From Acanthosoma haemorrhoidale (lineage: Eukaryota > Arthropoda > Insecta > Hemiptera > Acanthosomatidae), in the NCBI GenBank assembly GCA_930367205.1, contig OV884011.1:112645139-112709138 (forward strand): a stretch of 64,000 bases of DNA, in the 5' to 3' direction. The stretch's first letter is position 1. Each line of letters begins with the position of its first letter. The notes under the pieces were generated by a model. That model was not told the origin of the DNA. It ran no database searches and was given only the letters and a program-made list of their open reading frames with translations. The position numbers were made by a program, and so were the translations under genes. This document shows, piece after piece, positions 22,140 through 32,061 of this stretch.

Positions 22140-23306
22140 CAGGAAAGGTCAAAGGCCACAGGAACTTTCTTATGCCCACCGTGCATTGACCCCCACACCA
22201 TCCTAGTGGAAATCTCTCCCTTCGTCTCGCTAAAACTAGCACCTCCTTGGGAGACCTCTCCCTCGCGGACGACGGTTGCCGTGGCCCTGCAAATTTTACC
22301 AGAAGTGTCTCCCGCGGCAATCCAGTCTGCCTCTCTCCGGTTCACACTCACCTTTGGGATCCGGACGGTTTTCGTCTACCCTTAGATACCGAGTGTGAAT
22401 TCGTGGTCATTCCAAGACCACATAAACTACCTATAAACCTACCCTGTACCTCTTCTCCTGAACACAGTGCTTTGTCGGGGCACACACACCTTCTAATAGA
22501 TCTTATGGAGTCAGATCAAAGCGAATTAAAGCTGCCCGCCAACTAGGTCGGTAGCCAGGGTAAAATACCATAGGTCCACCCGCTCTATCTCTTTCTGGGT
22601 GCTCGCCGGACGGGGGCTGTCGGGTCGTCACTAGGGGAGGTGACTGATCACCCTAGCCCTGGTCACAAGTGTGGATTGTTCGAGTTTATAACCTGGACAA
22701 TCGCTTCATGACGGCGTTACGATCTAACTACATTTTTGATAGGCATGTGCCCCGACAATGCACAATGTTCAAGAGAAGAGGTACAGAGGTTTTTCATAAA
22801 GAATTAGTCAAGTTTTCAGAGTTCGAGCGGAAACCACGCATCACGAGTAAAGGTCGCGAGAGACTAATTAACAGGGCCAGGAGCCTGCCTTAAGTACCCT
22901 CTCCCCTTGCCTGCTGGGAGGCTGCAAGGGTCTAAGCCGGCGGTGGTTCCCACGCACACCGGTGGTGGGGAACGTGACCGCCGCCTTATTACCCGGCCAG
23001 GGGACAAGCCCTGGAGGTAGAGAGGCCCAAAAAGGGTTGTTATGTTTATGACCTGGCTCGTGTGACTTCCGCCTTTTATTGCTTAACACATTCACAATGA
23101 TTTATATTTGTTTATAATACATTTAGTTCATATTATTTTACTTACAATATATATGCAATAAAGTATAGGGTGATTTATCTTATGTAGTTAGCGGTCGCTA
23201 CAGGGGCTAAGAGGTTTTAGCGACCCTAGCCCGCGGCGGGCGTCTCCTCACCACTTTGGGGATACTCAGGTATAAACTGAGCCCCCTAGTGACGACCCGA
23301 CAGATA
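22140..23306 (-). mobile_element. LTR family L2, outer minus-strand copy interrupted by a nested LTR
   Basis: The copy starts on the minus strand at 23304 with TGTCGGGTCGTCACTAGG, continues to 23208, is interrupted by the plus-strand LTR 22618-23202, and resumes at 22612. It then continues through TCGCTTTGATCTGACTCC-like sequence, GTGGTCTTGGAATGACCACG, GTGAACCGGAGAGAGGC and GGGAGAGGTCTCCCAAGG. The same order of segments is seen in the plus-strand copies at 26634 and 59994. It is non-coding. Divergence near 22190 marks its inner end. Confidence 0.75.
22618..23202 (+). mobile_element. nested solo LTR, family L2 (585 bp)
   Basis: The LTR begins TGTCGGGTCGTCAC and ends GCGGTCGCTACA, so it has TG...CA termini. 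An AATAAA hexamer lies near 23157-23162, about 40 bases before the end. It is flanked by the direct repeat GGGGC (22613-22617 and 23203-23207), a 5-bp target-site duplication. Both flanks belong to an oppositely oriented L2 copy. It lacks a roughly 300-bp central segment present in the longer copy at 59994-60861. Confidence 0.85.
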
Positions 23307-25739
23307 ACTTTAGTTCATCTATGCATGAATGACATAAAGCGAAATAAAAAAAAAAAGTTATTTGAATTTTCAATAATATAAAACTCAATTTCTTGGTCCA
23401 GTTAAATTTTAGTCTTGAATTTAGAGCGAGACCATTTCAGGCATCTTGATGAAGTCCAAAAAAAATAAGTATCACAGTATGGTTGTTAAAAAGGTCGTTG
23501 CTCCACATTTTTAGATCCTGATATGAAATGTGCAATCTTGCGATCAATATGCTAGTGTGATGAGTGGTAGCGCCAAAAAATAGTTTTGTGTAAGAAAAGG
23601 AATTATAAGCTACGACGAATACGATCAATCGCTAGTTCAGTTCCATTTTACTTTCGTGAGTATGTTGGGTACATAAACGTTGGGTGGTCCTTTGTGATCC
23701 CCAGTAGGATATCACAATAATTTAGCACATGATCAAAACAGTTTTAAAAACGTTTTTATGGAATTACAGATAAAGTACCGAGACTTGGAAAGTAATTAAA
23801 ACCCTGTGTCTCAGCTTGTGAGGCCTGCTAAATGCCTGTCATCGTACCTCTTTTAATCTTCTTCAAAGAGTTAATCAACTGTTGTAGCAAACTTGAGTTG
23901 AGTCTGTACATTATTATGTTAGCACAAAGTTATCTATCGGAAACAAGTCCCATCCAATTTATCCTTTTAGCAGACTGATCTCGCTGAGGGATATTGTAAA
24001 TATACTTGAGGCACTTTGCCTTAGACCTTGTAGCAACAGTGGATAACCTAATATGGAATTTTGTAATTTCCTCACGAGGTAACGTGAGTTTATTACATTG
24101 AATCTATAAACTTTTACGATGCTCGGCATGGGGATAGAAGGTGGGTGGTGTCCTCGTTTAGCGGGCTCAGCTCTTCCACTCTTTCAATACAATCCCTCTT
24201 TTTATTTATTTTTATCTGGCAAAGGCTTTGACAGTCTTGAACAATATATTGATGCAAAGAAAATAGTCAAATTTAAAAAATATTACTATTATATAATTTC
24301 TATGGTTTATTATTCATTTATTTCTACGATTTCTAATAGACCCAATTAAATCCTCAAAATATACTTCTTCATAACATTATTTTTCGGAACAGTAGTAGTA
24401 CACAAAAACAGACAATATGTTGGTGTAAATAAAAGCTTGGAGCCTCTCCATTTCATTTTTGCTCTACCATCCTTAGTTTTCGTTTTGCCTACTCAGGCAT
24501 CCTCAGGACTACAACTGAGAAGAAGATAAAACATTAACAATAATAAGAATGGTAACAAGAATATATAGAACTATATATATAGTTTTTAAGTATATTAAAA
24601 ATTATTATTACACATGGCTGGTCTACTCGCGTCTAAATGACAATAACTTAAATTTTATCAGATCCTCCGCATTTAAACATCCACAAACCAGTGAGAATGG
24701 TTATGCCTTCCAAGTTTTTTTTAGGTTTAGTTATAATGACACAAGTTAAAAATAAAACGTGTTTTCAACGCTACTCATGTATTCAAATTATAACATAATA
24801 ATTCTATGCGTGTGTATTTGCGACCATAAAATTTCGTTATTGGCCACTTCCTTTAAATTTTAGATTGAAATGTAATTCTTATCAATAGTTTTTTCATTTT
24901 TTTTTTTAAATATAGATAATCAACTTTAAGATAACGTAGGAAGATAAATGAAAATCTATATTATACTAAATTTGCATACATTTTATAAATCTGAAGACAA
25001 ATACTAAATAGTGTCAGCCGATAAAAACGTAAAAACGTCTGATTACCTGACCTGATAGAATTTGAAAAAACTTCGGAGGAACTTGGACTGCACCAATTTC
25101 ACCATAGTTAGAAGCAAGTTTTCAAATTACTAACCATGCATATTTTAAGAAGTGAATTTAAATTTGTGGCAGCCATAAAGGAAAAATATTTTTCACTCCC
25201 CTTATTGTAGAGCAGCTATTAGTAATGTAGCTAATTCTGAATTCTAACAAACGGTCAAATTGACAGCTAAATGAGCAATACACCTACTGTTAATCCATGT
25301 AATGCTGAGAAACTTGATGCTACATTAATGGCAAGGAGGCTTTCAGGCCGTTAGATCGTACCCATTGTTGTGTAAGCCATATCTTCTTAACAATATGGTT
25401 ACCCACCAAAATTCATTCGGCTCCCCCCCCCCCCATAAAATATGTACAGGACAGATCGACCCGGCAAACCCTTCGAGGTTCCTGAATATATTCCACTTCC
25501 TTGCTTCTCGGCCACACCTTCCTGGCTCTTATTATTTTCATAGGGAATGAACTACTAGGTTTCATTCCTTGTTCTCTTGTGGACCACAGAAAAACATTCT
25601 TATTCTTACTCACTTTTTATATGGGGTTATCAACTTATCTTTTAAAAATGCCAGTACGAGTAACAGCCTACTTGCTACTCTCTTACAGATTCTTTATATA
25701 AACAATTTTTATTTTTGACTTATAGGTCTCAAAATCCCA
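23307..25739. other. AT-rich DNA without a recognised gene
   Basis: Only short frames occur. A 12-C run lies at 25423-25434. Nothing else is recognised. Confidence 0.55.
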
Positions 25740-25890
25740 TTCATTTAAGATCTAGCCACCTCCCACTACCATAACTTCCATTACCGCAATCCTAACCTAA
25801 GCTAATGCTCTATACTCCCCATCTCATCCCCGGCAATCTAGAGCGACGCCTAAGGCGGACGTGGCCTCGTGAACCCTCAAATCCAACTAG
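25740..25890 (+). pseudogene. Jockey-type RT C-terminal fragment
   Basis: The frame reads LMLYTPHLIPGNLERRLRRTWPRE, shown here by its core GNLERRLRRTWPRE, the basic C-terminal end typical of Jockey RT. A diverged NPNL-containing piece lies just upstream after a frameshift. Short and non-functional. Confidence 0.6.
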
Positions 25891-26633
25891 AATTTTATTT
25901 TTATTGTGCTTTACAGAGTGTCAAGTGCCGAAGTGACTAGTTAGTGGATAGGCTAATTAGCCTTTTCCCCCAAAAAAGTAACAAGACTTAAGTTGTAATC
26001 GCTGATTAAAATACTATGTATTGATTGCATGTAAACATTTTAATAAAGATACAATTATAATAATAATAAAAAAAAAACTTCTGATATAATAATATGCTTG
26101 TACACCATCCGTTTAAATAAGCTCTCTAAATTAATTTTTACAAACTGACATCGGTGATTAATTGACACATTATTAAATAACAATTACCGTGTGTCTCCTC
26201 AACAAGGTGACATGGGAGGTGATAGATAAACTTAACTTTAATGATTTCAAGTACAGCTATCGAAAATTAAATGTAAAGGTTAGTAAATAGTAAAGGATCG
26301 GCTAATAAGAACCTTTACTTTAATCGAACGCCCTATTATGGAGAAATTGTTATTTTATTATATTCTTCCACAACCGTAACCAACCTCATAGCACGACACG
26401 AAACATGATTATTATAAGCTTTAATATTGGGTAAGATACCCGGTTTACATCTCGACCCATTTGTGGGTAGGTGTTGGATTACAAACATATAGCCTCCCTT
26501 TGGTTTGGAAACCAATAATTGACTTTTGACGAACACTCCGACTTCATCTGGAATGTAAAGTTGTTATCTCTGAAGAAGACGAGCCGAGCCATTGATCTTT
26601 AATTCGAACATACAGTCCTGTTTTTTAACCATT
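25891..26633. other. AT-rich DNA without a recognised gene
   Basis: A minus-strand frame at 26336-26536 has no recognisable domain. Nothing else seen. Confidence 0.5.
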
Positions 26634-27080
26634 TGTCGGGTTAGATGTCGAATATCCCCAAAGTGGGGAGAGGACGCTCGCCGCGGGCTAGGCTCGCTAC
26701 ATGCTCTAGCCGCCTTCCGGCTAATAATATAAGGAGCACCTGTGGTGTTTCACCTCTGCTGGCGGCCTAATCGGCGGACAGCGTAATTCGCTTTGATCTG
26801 ACTCCATAAGATCTTAGAAGGTGTGTCCCGACAAAGCACTATGTTCAGGAGAAGAGGAACAGGATATGTGTATAGGTAGTTTATGTGGTCTTGGATTGAC
26901 CACGAATTCACACTCCGTATCTAAGGGTAGGCGAAAACCGTCTAGATCCCAAAGGCGAGTGTGAACCGGAGAGAAGCAGACTGGATTGCCGTGGGAGAGG
27001 TCTCTCCCAAGGAGGTGTTAGCGAGACGAAGGCAGAGATTCCCACTAGGAAGGTGTGGGGTCTGACAACGCTGGACTAAA
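26634..27080 (+). mobile_element. LTR family L2, partial plus-strand copy
   Basis: The copy begins TGTCGGGTTAG, then ATCCCCAAAGTGGGGAGAGG, CGCCGCGGGCTAGG, TCTGACTCCATAAGATCT, GTGGTCTTGGATTGACCACG and GTGTGGGGTCTGACAACG. It matches the 59994 copy until about 27075, where it meets the 3' end of the minus-strand non-LTR element. The LTR's own CTACA end is missing. Confidence 0.75.
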
Positions 27081-27425
27081 ACATAGCGAGGATAAAGGAA
27101 AATTATTTTGGGCTAATAAGTGCCTTTCACTAAGGGGAGTCCCCCATTTGAAGGGTGTATGAGAAGGATATAGGGTGTGGAATGCCTGAAGGAGGCGGGT
27201 GGATTCGGGAAGGTAGTGAGAGTCTACCGAGGGTGGAGCCTAGGGGTACCTAGGCAATGGTTTGTAGTCGGCCAGGTCAAGCCTGGCCCGCCCCGGCAGG
27301 GGGCTGAAATAAGTCGGCCACTCGGCCGGAAGGTCTACCCTGCTTAAACAGGTAGATGGGGTCTTGTAGCTTCGGTTGAGTCGGCCGGGAGATCGGCCTC
27401 GATATCTCGGCTGGGTGTAGTTCGT

Positions 27426-29897
27426 TCAGTCATCGGGTTCAATGACGTCGATCATCCTCCAGGCTTCGGCGGTCCAGCAGTGCTTCCATCTGATGGGCAT
27501 TGGTGGTGGTTGAAGGTCGGAGAATAGTGGGTTGTGGCTATGTCTGAGTGAGTCAAAAAATTTGATGTGCCTTCTCTTGATAAAATCTTGAATGGTGAGC
27601 ACTTCAAATTTTTTATGCATCTCGTCTGCCTTCATTCGGTCGAACGGGGTATGTTTGAGGGAGGTGCGGAGAACTCTGTTCTGAAATTGCTGGAGCGTTT
27701 GGAGAGTGTTAGGAGTCAGATACTTGAAGAGAGGGGTCCCATACATCAAAGCAGGTCTTAGGACGCTCTGGTATATCAGCAGCTTGAGGCGTACCGATAA
27801 AGCCGGGCTGTGAAGTAGGTGTCCGAGGCTGAAGAATTTCTTCCTAACACTCTTTAATTTCTTGCCGAGATGCGTTGTGAACGACAAGTGCCTACCAAGG
27901 GTAATCCCGAGGTAGCACAGCTTGTTGCTTACAGGGCACTCTTTGCCGCCTAAGACGAAGGATTTCGGGAGCTTCTTTTTTCCGGATTTGTAACTGAATA
28001 TAATTCCTTGCGTCTTGGCCGGGTTGACTTGAATGTGGACGGCATCGAGTTTCTCGGAGATCCGTTGACTAGCGCTCTCAGCGAATTTCAGGGCTCTGGA
28101 GGGATTGATGCTTGTGCTGTAAACACCTATATCGTCTGCATACGCGGATACCTCGCAGTTGGGGTACGAGGCTCCTACGATGTGGGCGGTGTAAATGTTG
28201 AACAGCAGGGGGCCTAGCACCGATCCTTGGGGGACACCGGCAGTGTAGTTTCTTCGGGTCGTAGACGTAGTGCCTATACGAACCGAAAAAGTTCTGCCTG
28301 TAAGGTAGGATCTTATCAGGTTCTGCAGCTGATCCGAGAATTCGTATTCCCTCAGTCGTTGGAGTAGGATGTAGTGGTCCACAGAGTCGAAAGCTTTCGA
28401 ACAGTCCAGAGAAATCATAGCGGTAGCTCTGTTGCTCCGGACGTTTGATGCGACGTGGTGTTGCAATCTCACCAGGTTGTTGTTCGCGCTTAAGCCTTTG
28501 CTGAAACCAGTCTGCTCTGGTGGGATGACTTCTTGTGACTCGCAGTGCCCGGAGAGATGTACGTGGATGATTCTCTCGAACAGCTTCGAGAGTTGAGTCA
28601 GCAGACTGATGGGGCGGTAATGAGATGGCTCATAACCGCTTTTTGCTGGTTTCAGAAGGGGGACCACTACAGCGTGCTTCCAGTTCTGGGGGAAATAGTG
28701 CAGCCTGAAGCAGGAGTTCAACACGTTCGTTATGAATGAGATTCCTTTCCTCGGCAGCTGCTTGAGTAGGATGTTCTGGATGGAATCCTGACCTGGGGCC
28801 TTCTTGCCGGTCGTTCTTCGAATGAATGCAGCGCATTGCCGGTGTGAGGTGTAGATTTCGGTAGTGGTAGGGAGGGTGGGGGAGGGGTGGTCGAGGGCTC
28901 CTATTGGCTGTCCCTGGCCACGACTGACTTCCTCATAATGGGCCGCCAAGATGTCCGCTTGTTCGGTGGTGGGAATGAACTGCCCGTTCACGGCCAGCCT
29001 TACACCGTTCTTTTTGGACCTGCAGGTCTTCACAAGCTTCCACAATTGCTTGTGGTCACCGTGGAGACTGGTGAGGCGATCTTCCCAGATCGAATTTTTC
29101 CACTGGGCCATCAGGGACTTAACTTGGTTTGTGAGAGCATTTAAAACCGGTTTAAAGTCCCTGTTTTTGGTCCTAAACCACCTATTCTTGATGTTATTAC
29201 GCTGTCTAATCAGTTGTAGGATGTGATCCGGAGGTTTTCTCAGAGAAGGGGGCTTCGGAGAAAATTTCGGGATCGATGCATCGGCAGCTCGATCGATGAC
29301 GTCCTGTAGCTGATAGATAGCGTAATCTATGTCCCAAGTGTGTCTCAGGGGCGTGATTGTGGGCAACTCGGTCTTGATGAGATGCTTGTAGAGGTCCCAT
29401 TTGGCCTCATCGTACCTGTACCTAGAAGCAGGTGGCTCTGGCATGTCGCCTTCTAGTTCATAGAGAACAGGCCGATGGTCGGAGGTGGTGAAATCTAAGG
29501 CCGAGCATCCGGTGACCCGGTGTGGCTGTTGTGTCAGGAGCAGGTCAGGCGTGGAGGTTCTGTCTGGGTTAGCGAAATGACGGAAGGTCGGCAATCCTGG
29601 GTGGATGACCGTAAATGGAGTTTTAGTGATGTAACGCCCTAGGGCGTTTGCCGTAGTACTGCTCCACCAGCTGTGGTTCGCATTTAGGTCACCCACGATG
29701 ACGTGCCTTCGGTCATGAGCTATCGTAGTGAGCAGGAGCTTATACGGGTCGCAGACGGCTTTCGGTCTTCTGTAGACTCCTGACACGATGATGTTGTTCG
29801 TGAGCCGTAGCTGGAGCGTAACTATGTATTGGTCGGGGCCTAGGGTGACGGGTTTGGGGGGCAGTCTCCTACAGGGTATTCCGTTTTTAACTAACAC
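27426..29897 (-). CDS. endonuclease/reverse transcriptase ORF (partial ORF2)
   Basis: An 823-codon open frame encodes most of a non-LTR retrotransposon ORF2, which nicks target DNA and copies element RNA there. Residues 1-145 are the back of an APE-like endonuclease, with GDLNANH at 69-75 and SDH at 139-141, both catalytic or metal-site motifs. The RT follows: YRPISLLTQLSKLFE at 427-441, motif A LDCSKAFD at 497-504, motif B GVPQGSVLGP at 554-563, motif C YADD at 586-589, and the thumb YLGITLGRHLSF at 662-673. The C-terminal region ends RRHIKFFDSLRH..PPPMPIRW. The frame opens at a GTG rather than ATG because it is really the continuation of the frame at 29902-30067 after a one-base insertion. 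The RT catalytic residues are intact. The element has no ORF1 and is 5'-truncated, so it is unlikely to be autonomous. Confidence 0.92.
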   Translation of the reverse strand: MLVKNGIPCRRLPPKPVTLGPDQYIVTLQLRLTNNIIVSGVYRRPKAVCDPYKLLLTTIAHDRRHVIVGDLNANHSWWSSTTANALGRYITKTPFTVIHPGLPTFRHFANPDRTSTPDLLLTQQPHRVTGCSALDFTTSDHRPVLYELEGDMPEPPASRYRYDEAKWDLYKHLIKTELPTITPLRHTWDIDYAIYQLQDVIDRAADASIPKFSPKPPSLRKPPDHILQLIRQRNNIKNRWFRTKNRDFKPVLNALTNQVKSLMAQWKNSIWEDRLTSLHGDHKQLWKLVKTCRSKKNGVRLAVNGQFIPTTEQADILAAHYEEVSRGQGQPIGALDHPSPTLPTTTEIYTSHRQCAAFIRRTTGKKAPGQDSIQNILLKQLPRKGISFITNVLNSCFRLHYFPQNWKHAVVVPLLKPAKSGYEPSHYRPISLLTQLSKLFERIIHVHLSGHCESQEVIPPEQTGFSKGLSANNNLVRLQHHVASNVRSNRATAMISLDCSKAFDSVDHYILLQRLREYEFSDQLQNLIRSYLTGRTFSVRIGTTSTTRRNYTAGVPQGSVLGPLLFNIYTAHIVGASYPNCEVSAYADDIGVYSTSINPSRALKFAESASQRISEKLDAVHIQVNPAKTQGIIFSYKSGKKKLPKSFVLGGKECPVSNKLCYLGITLGRHLSFTTHLGKKLKSVRKKFFSLGHLLHSPALSVRLKLLIYQSVLRPALMYGTPLFKYLTPNTLQTLQQFQNRVLRTSLKHTPFDRMKADEMHKKFEVLTIQDFIKRRHIKFFDSLRHSHNPLFSDLQPPPMPIRWKHCWTAEAWRMIDVIEPDD

Positions 29898-29901
29898 AGC
29901 T

Positions 29902-30067
29902 AACTCCTCCAGAGATAGTTACGGTGTCTTGGCGGTAAGCAGTATAACCCGGGAAGCGGCAGAAGTGTATTTTCTTCAACCGGGTATCGGTGAGAACGAC
30001 AACGTCTGGCGAATGGCACCGTAGAATTACTTCTACGTCGGCTTGTTTGGGGCGAAGGCCATGACTG
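29902..30067 (-). pseudogene. endonuclease N-terminal part of the same ORF2
   Basis: The frame reads SHGLRPKQADVEVILRCHS, DVVVLTDTRLKK and FPGYTAYRQDTVTISGGV, the front of the APE-like endonuclease. The first motif, usually N-G near WNANGL, is replaced by SHGL at the truncation point. The metal-binding glutamate usual in SETxL is aspartate (TDTRL). An extra base at 29901 shifts this frame out of register with the 823-codon frame. Confidence 0.85.
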
Positions 30068-31984
30068 ATGTCATAAGCTTTATTATTAAAATATGGAAAC
30101 ATACATAGATATTTTCTGGGCCGAGAAGAGGGGACCTTTTAATTATTTGTAATTAAGAAGTGGCCAGAACACCATTGTTTGAAAGTCAAGTCACTTTTTT
30201 TTCTGATGACACAGTCCTCAAGATAAGTGAATAATACAAATCGTAAGTTGATGAATCACGAACAGGAGATAAGTTCATCTGTACTCGGCGGCAACAAGAT
30301 GCAAGCGTTTTGTTTCGGACAGATCTGAATAATTCTTAATGGACTATCCTGTCATTAGGGATTGGAAACGTTATTAGGCTTCCCCTACGTCTATTTTTTT
30401 TTACTCTTTAGGTAGTATAGGTTAGGTCAGTTATCATTTTGTTTTTTTTTTCATAAATCACAATTATCAATGCTATATAATGATACAAATTGTATTTTTT
30501 TTTTTAAATAAAGGTCTCTCAAAATTATATTTTATAATTTGTATTAAAAAATAGTTGGGCACTTTCTACAATCGATAAGGGGCATCGTCAGTTAAATACA
30601 GAATGATGATCTTCTAAAAGCGATTCAATTTTCGTGCCCTACCATCCGTCAAGAAGTTCCATTGTTAAGTACGCTAAAGCGGTATTAATTAATTTCGAGG
30701 TACTTTTAATCATTTATTAATTGGTAGTATGCTCAGGTATCAGGCTATATTTTAAAAAAGAAAATGTAATGCTTAGGGAGAACGAATTCTTCTTCCTTAT
30801 AATATAGCTTATTATTCATCTTAGTTATTTATATATATATATATATATTTTCGTAATAAACAAAGTTATACATTTGACTTATGTGAACTCATTTTACTAA
30901 CATTATAAATAAATTACTTCGTGCATATGGAGTTTCATATTTTTAAATATATATAAATTTGAAATTCAGTTTGTGATTTCAGTCGTGATTCTGTCGTCTT
31001 AGTTTGGTACGTGATTTTACATATTATTTGTGACAAAACTATGTTAACATGTGATATTCTTTTGCGGGAGTTTCCAGTAATTTAAATTTTTTATAATCCA
31101 CGCCTTGTTCTCATGAAAATAGGTCTTGAAACAAGATTTAGAGTAGGAATTCGATTGCAACATTGGAGAGGTCGCTAAAGAAGTCAACCTGCCATTGACT
31201 CCGTTTATATACAATGCTAAACATGCCTCAAATAGGCTTATTAACAATCTTTCAAATTATGCAATGTAAGCTGTGCCAAGATCAATACCATATGTATTAA
31301 AAATATAAAGATAAATGTAAATGTACATTAAAAAAAATATGTATAAAAATGTATTTATTGAAAAAAGGTCATGAAATATGGAATATAATAGCCCGAAAGA
31401 AGAGGCCGAGTATGATCCAATCTACCAGAAATCGTAAATCTATCTCAACAACACAAATACGTTGTAAGAGTTAGGGCTAAAATATGATAACGTCATGACT
31501 GGTTTCGCTTAATTTTAGTTTTAATATTCCTTTAACACTTGCTCAAAAGCTGTTCAGCATTTAAATATCGAATGTCTTCCCTATTATCAAGGACACACTG
31601 CAGACGATACCCTAAATATTTCAAAGAAATTTATAAAATATAGTTTGAGATAAAAAAATAGTAACGGTTCTTTCCACTCGCCTGTGCCAATTTTATTTTA
31701 GCTACTTCATTTTTTTTTATTGATTGACATTTAAATTTTTAGCGAACGAGATTTAAAGTCAGTTAATTACAAAAGTTTACGAACTAGACTTCCAACAATC
31801 GTGCTCCTTGTGCCAATTTACGATACATATAGGGTGACAGAAACTACCCATTGTATGATATAATATGTTTATATCGATGATTCACCTAGAACGTTTATTC
31901 CGGACAAAGCCATGTAGAGAAAGTAAAGTCCCACTGACCTTCATTTATAATGGGGGTGGATGCCTAGGGGATGCTGGGGGATGA
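30068..31984. other. AT-rich DNA without a recognised gene
   Basis: A (TA)n tract lies near 30831-30848, and T-runs near 30440-30500. No coding frame recognised. Confidence 0.55.
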
Positions 31985-32020
31985 GAGGGGGTGCGCATGC
32001 GCTTCACCAAGATGGCCACG
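31985..32020 (+). promoter_or_regulatory. possible housekeeping-type promoter core (NRF1- and YY1-like sites)
   Basis: In a GC-rich island (about 31935-32300), TGCGCATGCGC at 31992-32002 matches the palindromic NRF1 consensus core. AAGATGG at 32009-32015 matches the YY1 site that commonly overlaps the first codons of housekeeping genes. The order and direction suggest plus-strand transcription. No TATA box is evident just upstream. The match is to motifs known from animals; activity here is inferred. Confidence 0.4.
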
Positions 32021-32061
32021 GCGGATCAACAAGTGCGCCCAGTTTGCTCCAACATGTCAGG
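32012..32061 (+). CDS. possible first coding exon of an unidentified gene
   Basis: An ATG inside the YY1-like site opens the frame MATADQQVRPVCSNMS and reaches a good 5' splice site (CAGG then GTATGT, with GT at 32062-32063) before the in-frame stop at about 32072. A second strong donor (GTAAGT) lies at 32095-32100. Short GC-rich first exons of this kind are typical of animal genes with long first introns. No downstream exon was identified in the window, and the peptide is too short to classify. Confidence 0.3.

Larger units (their letters stand above)
27081..30067 (-). mobile_element. Jockey-clade-like non-LTR retrotransposon, 5'-truncated
   Basis: The element runs on the minus strand from a 5' truncation at about 30067, through endonuclease and reverse transcriptase, to a 3' UTR at 27425-27081 that includes CTAGGCTCCACCCTCGGTAG and CCTTCAAATGGGGGACTCCC. 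The same 3' UTR is found at 10334-10600 and 42070-42215. ORF1 and the first residues of the endonuclease are missing. No poly(A) tail is seen, and the 3' end abuts an L2 LTR fragment. It is the least damaged element in the window, so it is probably the youngest of its family here. Confidence 0.9.

Noticed and set aside
28008..29226. Plus-strand frames within 27.5-29.4 kb
   Set aside because: Shadows of the 823-codon reverse transcriptase frame.
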